DNA of 19,007 bases from Fen-455 sp050012675 (GTDB lineage: Bacteria > Actinomycetota > Acidimicrobiia > Acidimicrobiales > Bog-793): the NCBI GenBank assembly GCA_050012675.1, contig JBEKGS010000053.1, positions 1 through 19,007 on the forward strand, read 5' to 3'. A model generated the notes under the pieces. That model was not told the origin of the DNA. It worked only from the letters and a program-made list of their open reading frames with translations, and made no database searches. The position numbers and the translations under genes were made by a program. Position 1 is the first letter of the stretch. Every line of letters begins with the position of its first letter. This document shows positions 6,627-13,731 of this stretch, piece after piece.

Positions 6627-8102
6627 TCAGACCGTCAGGTCCGAGGGCAGCTCCTGAAAAGCCTTGGGCTCAGCAGTTGCACATACATGGACCACGAGCC
6701 GCCCGTCGTGTTCGGAGACGGGATAGGTGCGCAGGGGCTTTTGTGCGGGCAGGCGGACGGCCTCGCCCGTGCGCACGTCGAAACGGCCGTTGTGCTTGGG
6801 GCACTCGAGGATGCAGTCGTCGAGGAAGCCCCCGGACAACAACGCACGGCCGTGGGTGCACACTCCGTCGGTGAAGGCGTACGTGCCGTCGAGCATGCGG
6901 CAGAGCACGTAGGCCGAGCCGTCGACCTCGACGGGAGCGAGCTGCCCGGGAGCGAGCAACGAGCTCGGCCCGAGATCGGCTTCACCCGAACCTGGTTTCG
7001 TCTCGACCCTGAGCCCCGTGGCAGACGTCTTCTCGGTCGGCTCGACCGGGGGCACCCAGTCGGTGGGTATCTCCCAGGCCACGTCCTTGCGCTGCTTTAT
7101 GAGCGCGTGGAGGACCTCCCGATAGGCATCGATCATCGATGTCTTGGGCGGGGGCAGGTAGGCCTTTATCTCCTCGTGCAGCGCGGGCAGGTTGTAGTAG
7201 GGCACCGCCGGGAACATGTGGTGCTCGACGTGGTAGTTCATGTTCAGGTACAAGAAGCGGAAGACGGGGTTGATGTACACGGTCCGCGTGCTCATCCGGT
7301 GGTCGAGCACGTCCTCGCGCAGTCCCGCGTGCTGGGTGATGGCGAAGAACCACAAGAGCCAGGCGCCGTAGAACGAGGGCAGACCGACGAACAGCAGCGG
7401 CACGATGGTGCCGAGCTCGATTGCCGCGACGAGAACTCCGACGAGCAGCAGCAGGAAGATGCGGGCCTCCCACACGACGCGGCGCAGCTTGTCGGCGGGA
7501 ACGAGCACGCGGGTGAAGTCCTCTATGTGCCCAAAGGCGTGCATCACGATCTTGCCGAGCATCTTCGGGCCGTTCACCAGGTTCAGGTAGTTGAGGGCGA
7601 TCGTGAACAGCGAGGGCGGACGCTGCACGCCGATCTCGGGGTCCAGACCGACGATGAGGGTGTTGGAGTGGTGGCGGACATGCGACCAGCGCCAGAGCGT
7701 TGGTTCGCGGAGCATCATGAACGAGGCGATGTTGTACATGACGTCGTTTGCCCAGCGGCTGGAGAAGGCCGTGCCGTGACCGTTCTCGTGCCAGCGGGCG
7801 TCGCCGGAGCCGCCCCAGAGGGCACCGAAGACCGCGAAGGCGGGGACTGCCCACCACGTCCCGAGCGCGAGGAACGATGCCGTGCCGGCGCCCCCGAGCA
7901 GGACGAGCCAGACGAGGGCGTCGACCGCCGGGCGCCCGTTGCGCCTGACCATCAGGACCTTCAGCCTCTCGGGGTCAATGGGAGCCAGGTACCACTCGGC
8001 GTTGTCGAACCCGGCCTCGATGGCTTTCTTGGTCTCCGGCCCAACGAGGCTGTAGCTCCGCTTGATGACCGGTTTGTCGATCTGGTCCTGACGAGATCCC
8101 AC
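6627..8102 (-). CDS. Diiron membrane oxygenase/desaturase fused to a Rieske [2Fe-2S] domain
   Basis: A 491-residue fusion. The N-terminal part is a fatty-acid-desaturase-type membrane diiron enzyme with hydrophobic helices around 62-97 and 210-255 and three histidine boxes: HENGH (105-109), HVRHH (141-145) and HVEHH (291-295), plus TQHAG (256-260). The stretch NMNYHVEHHMFP is typical of MocD-like hydrocarbon oxygenases. After a proline-rich linker (about 350-382), a Rieske domain carries the complete cluster motif: CTH (C415, H417), 16 residues, then CPKH (C434, H437). In rhizopine catabolism these activities are separate proteins, the oxygenase MocD and ferredoxin MocE; here one chain supplies both. 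A reductase is still needed and none is in the window. The frame opens at ATG 8162, but the GTG at 8100-8102 has a strong AGGAGG nine bases upstream and is preferred. Substrate unknown: lipid desaturation, hydroxylation and O-demethylation are all possible. Confidence 0.9.
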   Translation of the reverse strand: MGSRQDQIDKPVIKRSYSLVGPETKKAIEAGFDNAEWYLAPIDPERLKVLMVRRNGRPAVDALVWLVLLGGAGTASFLALGTWWAVPAFAVFGALWGGSGDARWHENGHGTAFSSRWANDVMYNIASFMMLREPTLWRWSHVRHHSNTLIVGLDPEIGVQRPPSLFTIALNYLNLVNGPKMLGKIVMHAFGHIEDFTRVLVPADKLRRVVWEARIFLLLLVGVLVAAIELGTIVPLLFVGLPSFYGAWLLWFFAITQHAGLREDVLDHRMSTRTVYINPVFRFLYLNMNYHVEHHMFPAVPYYNLPALHEEIKAYLPPPKTSMIDAYREVLHALIKQRKDVAWEIPTDWVPPVEPTEKTSATGLRVETKPGSGEADLGPSSLLAPGQLAPVEVDGSAYVLCRMLDGTYAFTDGVCTHGRALLSGGFLDDCILECPKHNGRFDVRTGEAVRLPAQKPLRTYPVSEHDGRLVVHVCATAEPKAFQELPSDLTV

Positions 8103-8299
8103 TGCCCGCCCCCTCCTCATGAACCCCATGTAGCCGGCTCGGTGCACCGAGATCGAGCCCATCCTGAGGCGTCTTCGGCGGCCAGCCTACCGGCGAGCTC
8201 GACGGCACGCGCAGCCGCTGAGAGCAACGCCGCACTCGGTGAGACCCGTCACCGATGGGGACGTGACGAGGATCGTAGAGGGCGCGCCCCGCATGGACA

Positions 8300-8313
8300 A
8301 CCGACCGTTCGGT
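8300..8313. promoter_or_regulatory. TetR-operator-like palindrome
   Basis: ACCGACCGTTCGGT is a 14-base palindrome with one mismatched pair (positions 6 and 9). It has the size and composition of TetR-family operators in actinobacteria. A wider inverted pair, TCACCGA (8250-8256) and TCGGTGA (8309-8315), partly overlaps it. It lies about 200 bases upstream of the oxygenase-Rieske gene, so it might control that operon. No regulator gene is in the window, and a 14-mer palindrome can occur by chance. Confidence 0.3.
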
Positions 8314-8401
8314 GATGGCCGCGTGAGCTACCAGCTTCCCGTGAAGGGAGGCGACTGCCGTCTACAGGTGAACACGGTGCGGTAGCGGCGCGCCGTGGCT
8401 G

Positions 8402-8423
8402 AGTGCCGGGCTGGGCCGGCACT
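8402..8423 (-). terminator. GC-rich hairpin terminator of the giant repeat gene
   Basis: AGTGCCGG (8402-8409) and CCGGCACT (8416-8423) form a perfect eight-base-pair stem with a six-base loop, starting two bases after the TGA of the repeat-protein gene. There is no U-tract, as is common for actinobacterial intrinsic terminators. Confidence 0.6.
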
Positions 8424-8425
8424 AG

Positions 8426-11400
8426 TCAGCCGGCGTTGTGAAGTGTCGTTTGGAGCTGCTGGTCGTCCTGTCTGGCTACCCCGCACACGAGGTTGGCGGT
8501 CTTGGTGTTGCCCTGTAGGAGAGGGTCCTTGTGGCTCGGGTTCGCGATGTCATCGGTGATCTCGGTCTGCAACGAACCCATTTCTCCGGCACATACCGAC
8601 GCCTCGTTGGAGGCAGTGAGGGCTTGACTGGCGATCTGGGTGAACAGAGGAGTCTTCGCGAACGCCTTTTGCTTTGAATTCAAGGCCGAGGAGAGCTGAA
8701 TCTCTAGGCTCTTGATCTGGCCGTTCAACGCCGAGTTTTGCGACGCAATGGTCGCGCGAGCCGTCGCCAGTTCTCTTGCGAGCACGCCGTTACGTGTCGA
8801 CAGTGACAGGTCGAACGCCGCAGCGCTGTGGTCGTACTGGCGCCACTGACGCGCAGACGAGCTTTGCTTCAGGGCGATGAACCCCGCCGCGAGCGTGGTG
8901 AGGAGAAACACCAGCGCGAGAACTCCGACGACTCTCGGAGAGAACCGATCGCGACGTGGCTTTGTCCCGGCCGACATCGTCGTCGAGCTTGAGAACGCCG
9001 GGACTTCACTCGACGCGCTGTAGGGCGACGGTGATGCTGTCACGGCCTGTCCCGTCTCGGGGCCCGGAGGCGCCGCAGCCCGGGTGGCCTCTTCGTCCGG
9101 AACATCGGGACTTACAGACGGGCTCACAAGAGCGTCCGCTGCAGGTGGCTCGAGTGGCTCCTCGGTTTCGGCTGCGAGCTCGCCAGCACTCATGGTCCAG
9201 GGCCGATACCGTGCGTCGAGCTTGCCGGGCTTGTGGGCGATGGCCGTCGAAGCTTCGGCGAGGTTGGTACCGGTGGGCTCTGGTTCACTGTCCGCGGCTG
9301 GCGGCGCTGCCGCCTCTGGCGACTGCTCGGGAGCCGATGGTGTCGCCTGGGAGGCCGCCTCGACAGAGGGTGCCCCGGCGTCGCTCGTGTCGTCAGCGGG
9401 CGTGGCGCTGGCGCTGGGGCCGACAGAGTCGTGGGGCTCGCCGGTCGCGGTCGGCTCCTCGAAAGCGGTCGCGATGTCACGGAAGTTCCAAGCACGAATT
9501 GGCGATTCCGGCTTGGCTGGCTTGGTTGCCCTCGCGACCGTCGTGCCCGTGAACGACGGGCCGGCAGGCTTTGGCGCGCTGTCGGGCGAAGGCGTCGCCA
9601 CTGGGGGCCGGACCTGTTGCTGATTGGGAGCAGCCGTGGGCGCCTGCGGGGTTACTCGGGGTTGCGGTGTCTCGGCCGTGGCGGACGTGTCGTCCACGGG
9701 GACTTCGCGCGCGACAGGCGAAGCGGGGTCCGCTGCAGGTTTGCCAGTCGGAGTCGGTTCGCCGGCGGCCCGCAGGATCCAGGCCCGGTATCGGGCGTCG
9801 AGGTCCTGAGGTTTGTCAGCACTCGTCGTCGTCGCTTCGGGCATGTTGGGGCTCGCCGGCGCCCGTGTACCGAATGCCGACGGCCATGACGGGGCCTGTC
9901 GTCTCTCAGGCTGTGAGCGGAGAGCCAACTGTTGCGGCGACGTCTCTTCCACTGGGGGCGTCTCGGCGTCGCTTGTCTTGTCGGGTGGCGAAACCTCTGG
10001 CGCCGAGGGCGAGGCGAGACGGCCGGCGGAGGCTGGCGGAGTATCCACCGGCTTCGGTTCCTCGTCGACCAGCTTCGCGGCGCGAAACGCCCAGGCCCGG
10101 TACCGGGCGTCGAGATTCTGGGGCTTTTCGACCTCGGGCGTCGTCACTCCTGGTGCCGAGGGGCTCGCCGGTGTCTCCGTGCTGACTGCAGACGGCCATG
10201 ACCGCACCGGTTGCGTCTCGGGCTGCTCGGTGGGGGCCTCTGCCTCGGGCTGGGGCACCTGTGCGTGCACCGTCTCGGCATCACTCGCCTGTTCGGGTGA
10301 CCGAGCCTCTGGTGCCGAAGGCGAGGCGGTCTCAGCGGTGGCTGCCGGCTCTTCGAACAGCTTCGGTTCTTCGGCTGCGAGGCGGGCGGAGCGAAGCGTC
10401 CAGGGGCGATAGCTAGCCTCGAACTCGCGCGGCTTGTCGACATCGGGCGTCGTCGCTCCAGCGACCGAAGGGCTCGCCGGTGTCTCCGTGCTGACTGCAG
10501 ATGGCCATGACGGCACCGGTTGCGTCTCGGGCTGCTCGGTGGCCTGTGCCTCGGGCGGCGTCACTTCATTGTTCTGCGTCTCCGCTTCGCTCGCCTCTTC
10601 AGGTGACAAAGCCTCCGGCGCCGAAGGCGAGGCGAGGTCGACAGGGGCTGCCGGCTCTTCGAACAGCTTCGGTTCCTCGGCTGCGAGGCGGGCGGAGCGA
10701 AGCGTCCAGGGGTGATAGCGAGCCTCGAACTCGCGCGGTCTTTCGATTTCGGGCGTCGTCGTAGCCGAGAGGGCGGGCGTGACAGCTGTCTGTGAGCTCT
10801 CAGGAGAGCTCGGCTCAGTCGCGGCCTGGTCCTGCGGCTCCTCGGCAGCCTCTGGCGGCTCGGGCGACGGCACTTCGAGGTTTCGGATCTCGTCCCCGCT
10901 CGCCTGATCAGGTGACGACCCCTCGGGCGCAGAAGGCAAACCGGAGGTGATCGAGGCGGCAGGAGCGTCTGCGGGCGGTTCCTCACCAGCAAGCTCTGTG
11001 ACTTGAGGGCTCTGCGCTAGGTGCAGCTCCTCGACCCGGCCGGGCTCTTCGGCGTCGACCTTCGTGCCCGGATCGTCGACCGTAGTGGCCGCAGCGGTCG
11101 CCGCCTGGTACGCGGACGGCCACACCATGACCGGCTGCTCCGCAGGCCCAGCTTGCTCGTCCCCGGTGGCCTGCTCGTTCGGCTGGTCGGGGGCCGACAA
11201 AGGCGCCTGCGAGGTCGCTACGAGCCGAGCTGCCTCGGCGTCACTCGTCTCGTCGTCTGACGGAGGTTCGGGCGTGGTGGGCACGCTCAAGTCCACGACG
11301 GCCGCGAGGGCGGCCACGATCTCAGGTTCCACGACGGAGGGCGCGGCGTCGTCAAGGCTCCAGGCCTGGCGCGGTTGTTCGACGGGGACAGGTTCTGCGT

Positions 11401-12316
11401 CGTAGGTCGCGACGCCGTCCCGAACCGTGGGCACGGCAGTGATGGCTGCGCCGGAGGTTGAGGGCCACACCGTGACGGCCGGCTCCTCGGCCGGTTCGGG
11501 AGCAGCTGACTGCCAGGCTGCCGCATGCGGTGCTTCGGTCTCGGCCGCCGAGTCGACCGGCACCAGCCCAGGCAACGAAGCTGAGCTCATCTCGACGCGA
11601 GCGGGTAGGTCGTCTGTCGGCGTCGGTTCGTCCGCTTCGAGGTCGCTGTCCAGACTCCAGGCTTGTCGCGGCTTGTCGGTCTCCGGTGGCTGACCGGAAT
11701 CGGCCGTCGTCGTATCGGCGAGCGACGCTGTCGCAGCCACATCGGGGTCAAGGGCGGCGGACGGCCACGTCGTCAGCGACCGTTCCTCGGATTGTCCCGA
11801 GGGAGGCGGCGCTTGCCAGGTCATTTGAATGTGAGGGGACTCAGCACCGGTGGCCTGATCGCTCACCGGAACCTCAGACGCCAAAGGCGCGTCGAGATCA
11901 ACCTTGGCGAGCTCTTGGGGGAGGTCCTGCATCTCTTCTTGCTCGTGGTCACCGAGAGTCCATGCCGGGCGCGTCTCGGCGGGCTGGGCGGCTTCTGACT
12001 CGATCGTCGTCGTATCGGTGGCCTCAGGGGACAAAGGGCCGCCCGCGCCGTAGGCGGATGGCCACACGGGCACCGCCTGGTCGTCCGGCAGCTCGGGATC
12101 GGGAGCCGGTGCCTGCCATGTCGTCTCGGCCGAAGCCGTCTCGGCATCGATCGCCTGATCGTCGGGTCGCACCTCTGGCACGGTGGGTGAGCTGAGGTCA
12201 GCGGCCGCGAGAAGCTCGTCAAGCAGCTTGGCCTCCTCGGCGGCGAACTCGGTGTCGCTACGGGTTCCGGCCCGGTACCTCGCGTCGAGTTTGCCAAGTT
12301 TGTCCGCATTGATCAT
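8426..12316 (-). CDS. Giant repeat-rich single-pass membrane protein, unknown function
   Basis: A 1296-residue protein of no family I recognise. Residues 1-1120 are rich in Pro, Ala, Glu, Ser and Thr, lack cysteine and look disordered. They consist of about eleven degenerate units of 97-110 residues. Each begins with a motif like LDARYRAWxxRxAxLAAEEPK (clearest near 10, 530, 632, 735, 838 and 1032; reduced to RPAWTL, RQAWSL or RAWNF near 116, 217, 316 and 940; very weak near 425). Most carry a second motif, (V/S/T)WPSA, about 70-75 residues later. RRDRFSPR precedes one transmembrane helix (about 1128-1149), implying a cytoplasmic N-terminus. The last 147 residues would be extracytoplasmic: helical and coiled-coil-like (about 1165-1220), with two cysteines (C1242, C1278) that could form a disulfide. 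The ATG at 12314-12316 has GGGAGG 11 bases upstream. Scaffold, polar-organising or envelope-spanning roles are guesses. Confidence 0.88.
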   Translation of the reverse strand: MINADKLGKLDARYRAGTRSDTEFAAEEAKLLDELLAAADLSSPTVPEVRPDDQAIDAETASAETTWQAPAPDPELPDDQAVPVWPSAYGAGGPLSPEATDTTTIESEAAQPAETRPAWTLGDHEQEEMQDLPQELAKVDLDAPLASEVPVSDQATGAESPHIQMTWQAPPPSGQSEERSLTTWPSAALDPDVAATASLADTTTADSGQPPETDKPRQAWSLDSDLEADEPTPTDDLPARVEMSSASLPGLVPVDSAAETEAPHAAAWQSAAPEPAEEPAVTVWPSTSGAAITAVPTVRDGVATYDAEPVPVEQPRQAWSLDDAAPSVVEPEIVAALAAVVDLSVPTTPEPPSDDETSDAEAARLVATSQAPLSAPDQPNEQATGDEQAGPAEQPVMVWPSAYQAATAAATTVDDPGTKVDAEEPGRVEELHLAQSPQVTELAGEEPPADAPAASITSGLPSAPEGSSPDQASGDEIRNLEVPSPEPPEAAEEPQDQAATEPSSPESSQTAVTPALSATTTPEIERPREFEARYHPWTLRSARLAAEEPKLFEEPAAPVDLASPSAPEALSPEEASEAETQNNEVTPPEAQATEQPETQPVPSWPSAVSTETPASPSVAGATTPDVDKPREFEASYRPWTLRSARLAAEEPKLFEEPAATAETASPSAPEARSPEQASDAETVHAQVPQPEAEAPTEQPETQPVRSWPSAVSTETPASPSAPGVTTPEVEKPQNLDARYRAWAFRAAKLVDEEPKPVDTPPASAGRLASPSAPEVSPPDKTSDAETPPVEETSPQQLALRSQPERRQAPSWPSAFGTRAPASPNMPEATTTSADKPQDLDARYRAWILRAAGEPTPTGKPAADPASPVAREVPVDDTSATAETPQPRVTPQAPTAAPNQQQVRPPVATPSPDSAPKPAGPSFTGTTVARATKPAKPESPIRAWNFRDIATAFEEPTATGEPHDSVGPSASATPADDTSDAGAPSVEAASQATPSAPEQSPEAAAPPAADSEPEPTGTNLAEASTAIAHKPGKLDARYRPWTMSAGELAAETEEPLEPPAADALVSPSVSPDVPDEEATRAAAPPGPETGQAVTASPSPYSASSEVPAFSSSTTMSAGTKPRRDRFSPRVVGVLALVFLLTTLAAGFIALKQSSSARQWRQYDHSAAAFDLSLSTRNGVLARELATARATIASQNSALNGQIKSLEIQLSSALNSKQKAFAKTPLFTQIASQALTASNEASVCAGEMGSLQTEITDDIANPSHKDPLLQGNTKTANLVCGVARQDDQQLQTTLHNAG
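8870..8935 (-). other. Transmembrane segment of the giant repeat protein
   Basis: Encodes about residues 1128-1149 (VVGVLALVFLLTTLAAGFIA and flanks), the only hydrophobic helix in the chain. It is preceded by a basic patch (KPRRDRFSPR), so the positive-inside rule puts the repeat region in the cytoplasm and the C-terminal domain outside. Confidence 0.8.
9143..12298 (-). repeat. About eleven tandem ~100-residue (~300-base) coding repeats
   Basis: Repeat starts fall near residues 7, 114, 214, 314, 424, 526, 628, 731, 835, 932 and 1029, a spacing of 97-110 residues. The middle units (526-834) are the most alike in protein and DNA; the N-terminal ones and the one near 424 are the most degraded. 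At DNA level, 10161-10202 and 10470-10511 differ at a single base, an offset of 309 bases (103 codons), and 10378-10440 and 10681-10746 are also nearly identical. This implies recent duplication in that part. Confidence 0.8.
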
Positions 12317-12486
12317 TGTCGCTCACGCCTCCCACAAAATCCCCAGTAACAACAGGCGCAACTTGCCTACCGAAGATCTATCGGCAAATGGGAGGACAAA
12401 TTGAGCGCCTGTCACCGTCGGGTGGGAACGCCACGACCCGGTCGCCCCGTCGGAGCCGGTGCGGGAGCTGTTCTGAGACGCGGTGG
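12317..12486. promoter_or_regulatory. Upstream region of the giant repeat gene, with a 25-base imperfect palindrome
   Basis: The gap between the GHMP kinase stop and the repeat-protein start should hold the latter's promoter. At 12363-12387 a 25-base imperfect palindrome with arms TTGCC and GGCAA is centred on AGATCT, about 47 bases upstream of the ATG. It could be an operator overlapping a promoter. No -35/-10 pair is convincing. Confidence 0.35.
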
Positions 12487-13479
12487 CTAAAGGGTGCCGC
12501 GGACTTCGAGCCCGGCTTCGCTGACCTGTATCGGGAGCAGTTCGTAACGGGCGTCCAGTTCGGCGATTCGCCGCTCCAAGGCCTCCTTCGCCTCAAAGGT
12601 GGGGCTCAGGATCGTGATCGAGCCGCCGTCGCCCCCCGCACCGTTGACCTTCCACCCGAGGGCGCCTCGTGCCGTCGCAACCTCGACCACCCGTCGTGCA
12701 TCGGCACCGACCAGCGCAGGGTGCAGTGCCTTCTGAGCCTCGGTGTTGGCGATCATCGCCCGGCCGAAGCCCGCGAGGTCCTGGCGCACGACGGCGTCCC
12801 GGGACGCCTGAGCCGCCTCTCGCAGGCGGGAGAAGACGCCCGACCCGTGACGGCCCGCCCCCTCGATCACCTGTTGGTGCACGGCCCCGGACTCGTGCGA
12901 GCGACCTAGGTACACGAGCGTGAGAAGGGGGCTCAGCTCTTCCCATGGCGCAAGCGCGTGCACGGTCGCCTCCGGGTACGGTTCGATCTCGAGGTAGTTG
13001 ATCCCGCCGAAGGCCGCGCTCAGCTGGTCCTGGATCCCGCTCTCGACGCCGAGGACCTCCACTTCGAGACTGTGGGCCGCGTAGGCGACCTCCCGCGCCG
13101 TCAGATCCTTGCCGCGCAGTCTCGCCAGTGCGCCCAACAAGGCGACCGCCACCGAAGCAGACGTGCCCGTGCTGCAACCAGCCGGTACGGAGGAGCAGAC
13201 GACGATCTCCACGGCCAGGCCCTCCGGGGGCGCGAGCGCGTCGACGGCGGCCTCGAGCAGGGGGTGGCGGGTCACCCGGGGCCTTCCCGGGACCACGGGG
13301 TACCTGTCGCCGAAGCTGTCGGCAACGAGCAGGACCGGGTCCGGGCCGGCCGATGGGCGGATCGCGACCTGCACTCCCGGCTTCACGGCGATGTTGAGCA
13401 CCCGCCCCGGCGCGCCGAACCAGGTGTCGGTCCACCCGCCGTTGTCACATATCCGCACGGGAGCAGTCGCCTCGATCAT
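12487..13479 (-). CDS. GHMP-family sugar kinase (heptose/fucose kinase-like)
   Basis: A 330-residue cytosolic small-molecule kinase. All three GHMP motifs are present: PVRICDNGGWTDTWFG near the N-terminus (7-22), the phosphate-binding loop PAGCSTGTSASVAVALLGAL (99-118) and the C-terminal glycine motif VNGAGGDGGSITIL (278-291). GIQDQLSAAFGGINYLE (148-164) matches the Q-D-Q/GG-N block of the HddA (D-glycero-D-manno-heptose 7-phosphate kinase) and L-fucokinase branch, so a sugar or sugar phosphate is the likely acceptor. The frame is open upstream to 13611, but family homology starts at MIEATAPVRI, hence ATG 13479; no Shine-Dalgarno is visible. The ATP-grasp gene lies upstream on the same strand across a 252-base gap. 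They may share a pathway, but the gap leaves co-transcription open. No other heptose-pathway genes are present, so the substrate is unknown. Confidence 0.88.
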   Translation of the reverse strand: MIEATAPVRICDNGGWTDTWFGAPGRVLNIAVKPGVQVAIRPSAGPDPVLLVADSFGDRYPVVPGRPRVTRHPLLEAAVDALAPPEGLAVEIVVCSSVPAGCSTGTSASVAVALLGALARLRGKDLTAREVAYAAHSLEVEVLGVESGIQDQLSAAFGGINYLEIEPYPEATVHALAPWEELSPLLTLVYLGRSHESGAVHQQVIEGAGRHGSGVFSRLREAAQASRDAVVRQDLAGFGRAMIANTEAQKALHPALVGADARRVVEVATARGALGWKVNGAGGDGGSITILSPTFEAKEALERRIAELDARYELLPIQVSEAGLEVRGTL

Positions 13480-13731
13480 CGGGCGGCTACCCGCGGCGCC
13501 GTGAGTGGCGCGGAGCTCTGATCGGTCACAAAGGTCACGGTCAGATCGAAGGACCCGAGCAGAAGGCGCATGCGGCCTGAAGCTTGCCACGCGGACGGGC
13601 CAGGGGAGCATTCGACGCTGAGCGGTCGGCCGAGAAGGCAGCCGCGCGTGCCCGTGCCGCCCGCCGCCTGTGCTCGTCCACGGGCCCGGCCCCGTACGCG
13701 CATGTCGACAGTGAAGCCGCGCCGGGCGGAC

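Larger units (their letters stand above)
8103..8425. other. Intergenic region upstream of the oxygenase operon
   Basis: About 320 bases between the giant repeat-protein gene and the oxygenase operon, both on the minus strand. It contains the terminator-like hairpin of the former at its right end and a TetR-operator-like palindrome near 8300. The in-frame codons 8103-8162 could encode an extra 20 residues of the oxygenase if the upstream ATG is used. I see no further gene and no confident promoter hexamers. Confidence 0.45.

Noticed and set aside
6597..8315. 572-residue plus-strand frame opposite the oxygenase-Rieske gene
   Set aside because: It is antisense to a gene with intact histidine boxes and a Rieske motif; no domain in the shadow.
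8426..12316. CRISPR-like array suggested by ~300-base periodicity
   Set aside because: The period is far too long, the repeats are degenerate, and they lie in a continuous reading frame with conserved protein motifs.
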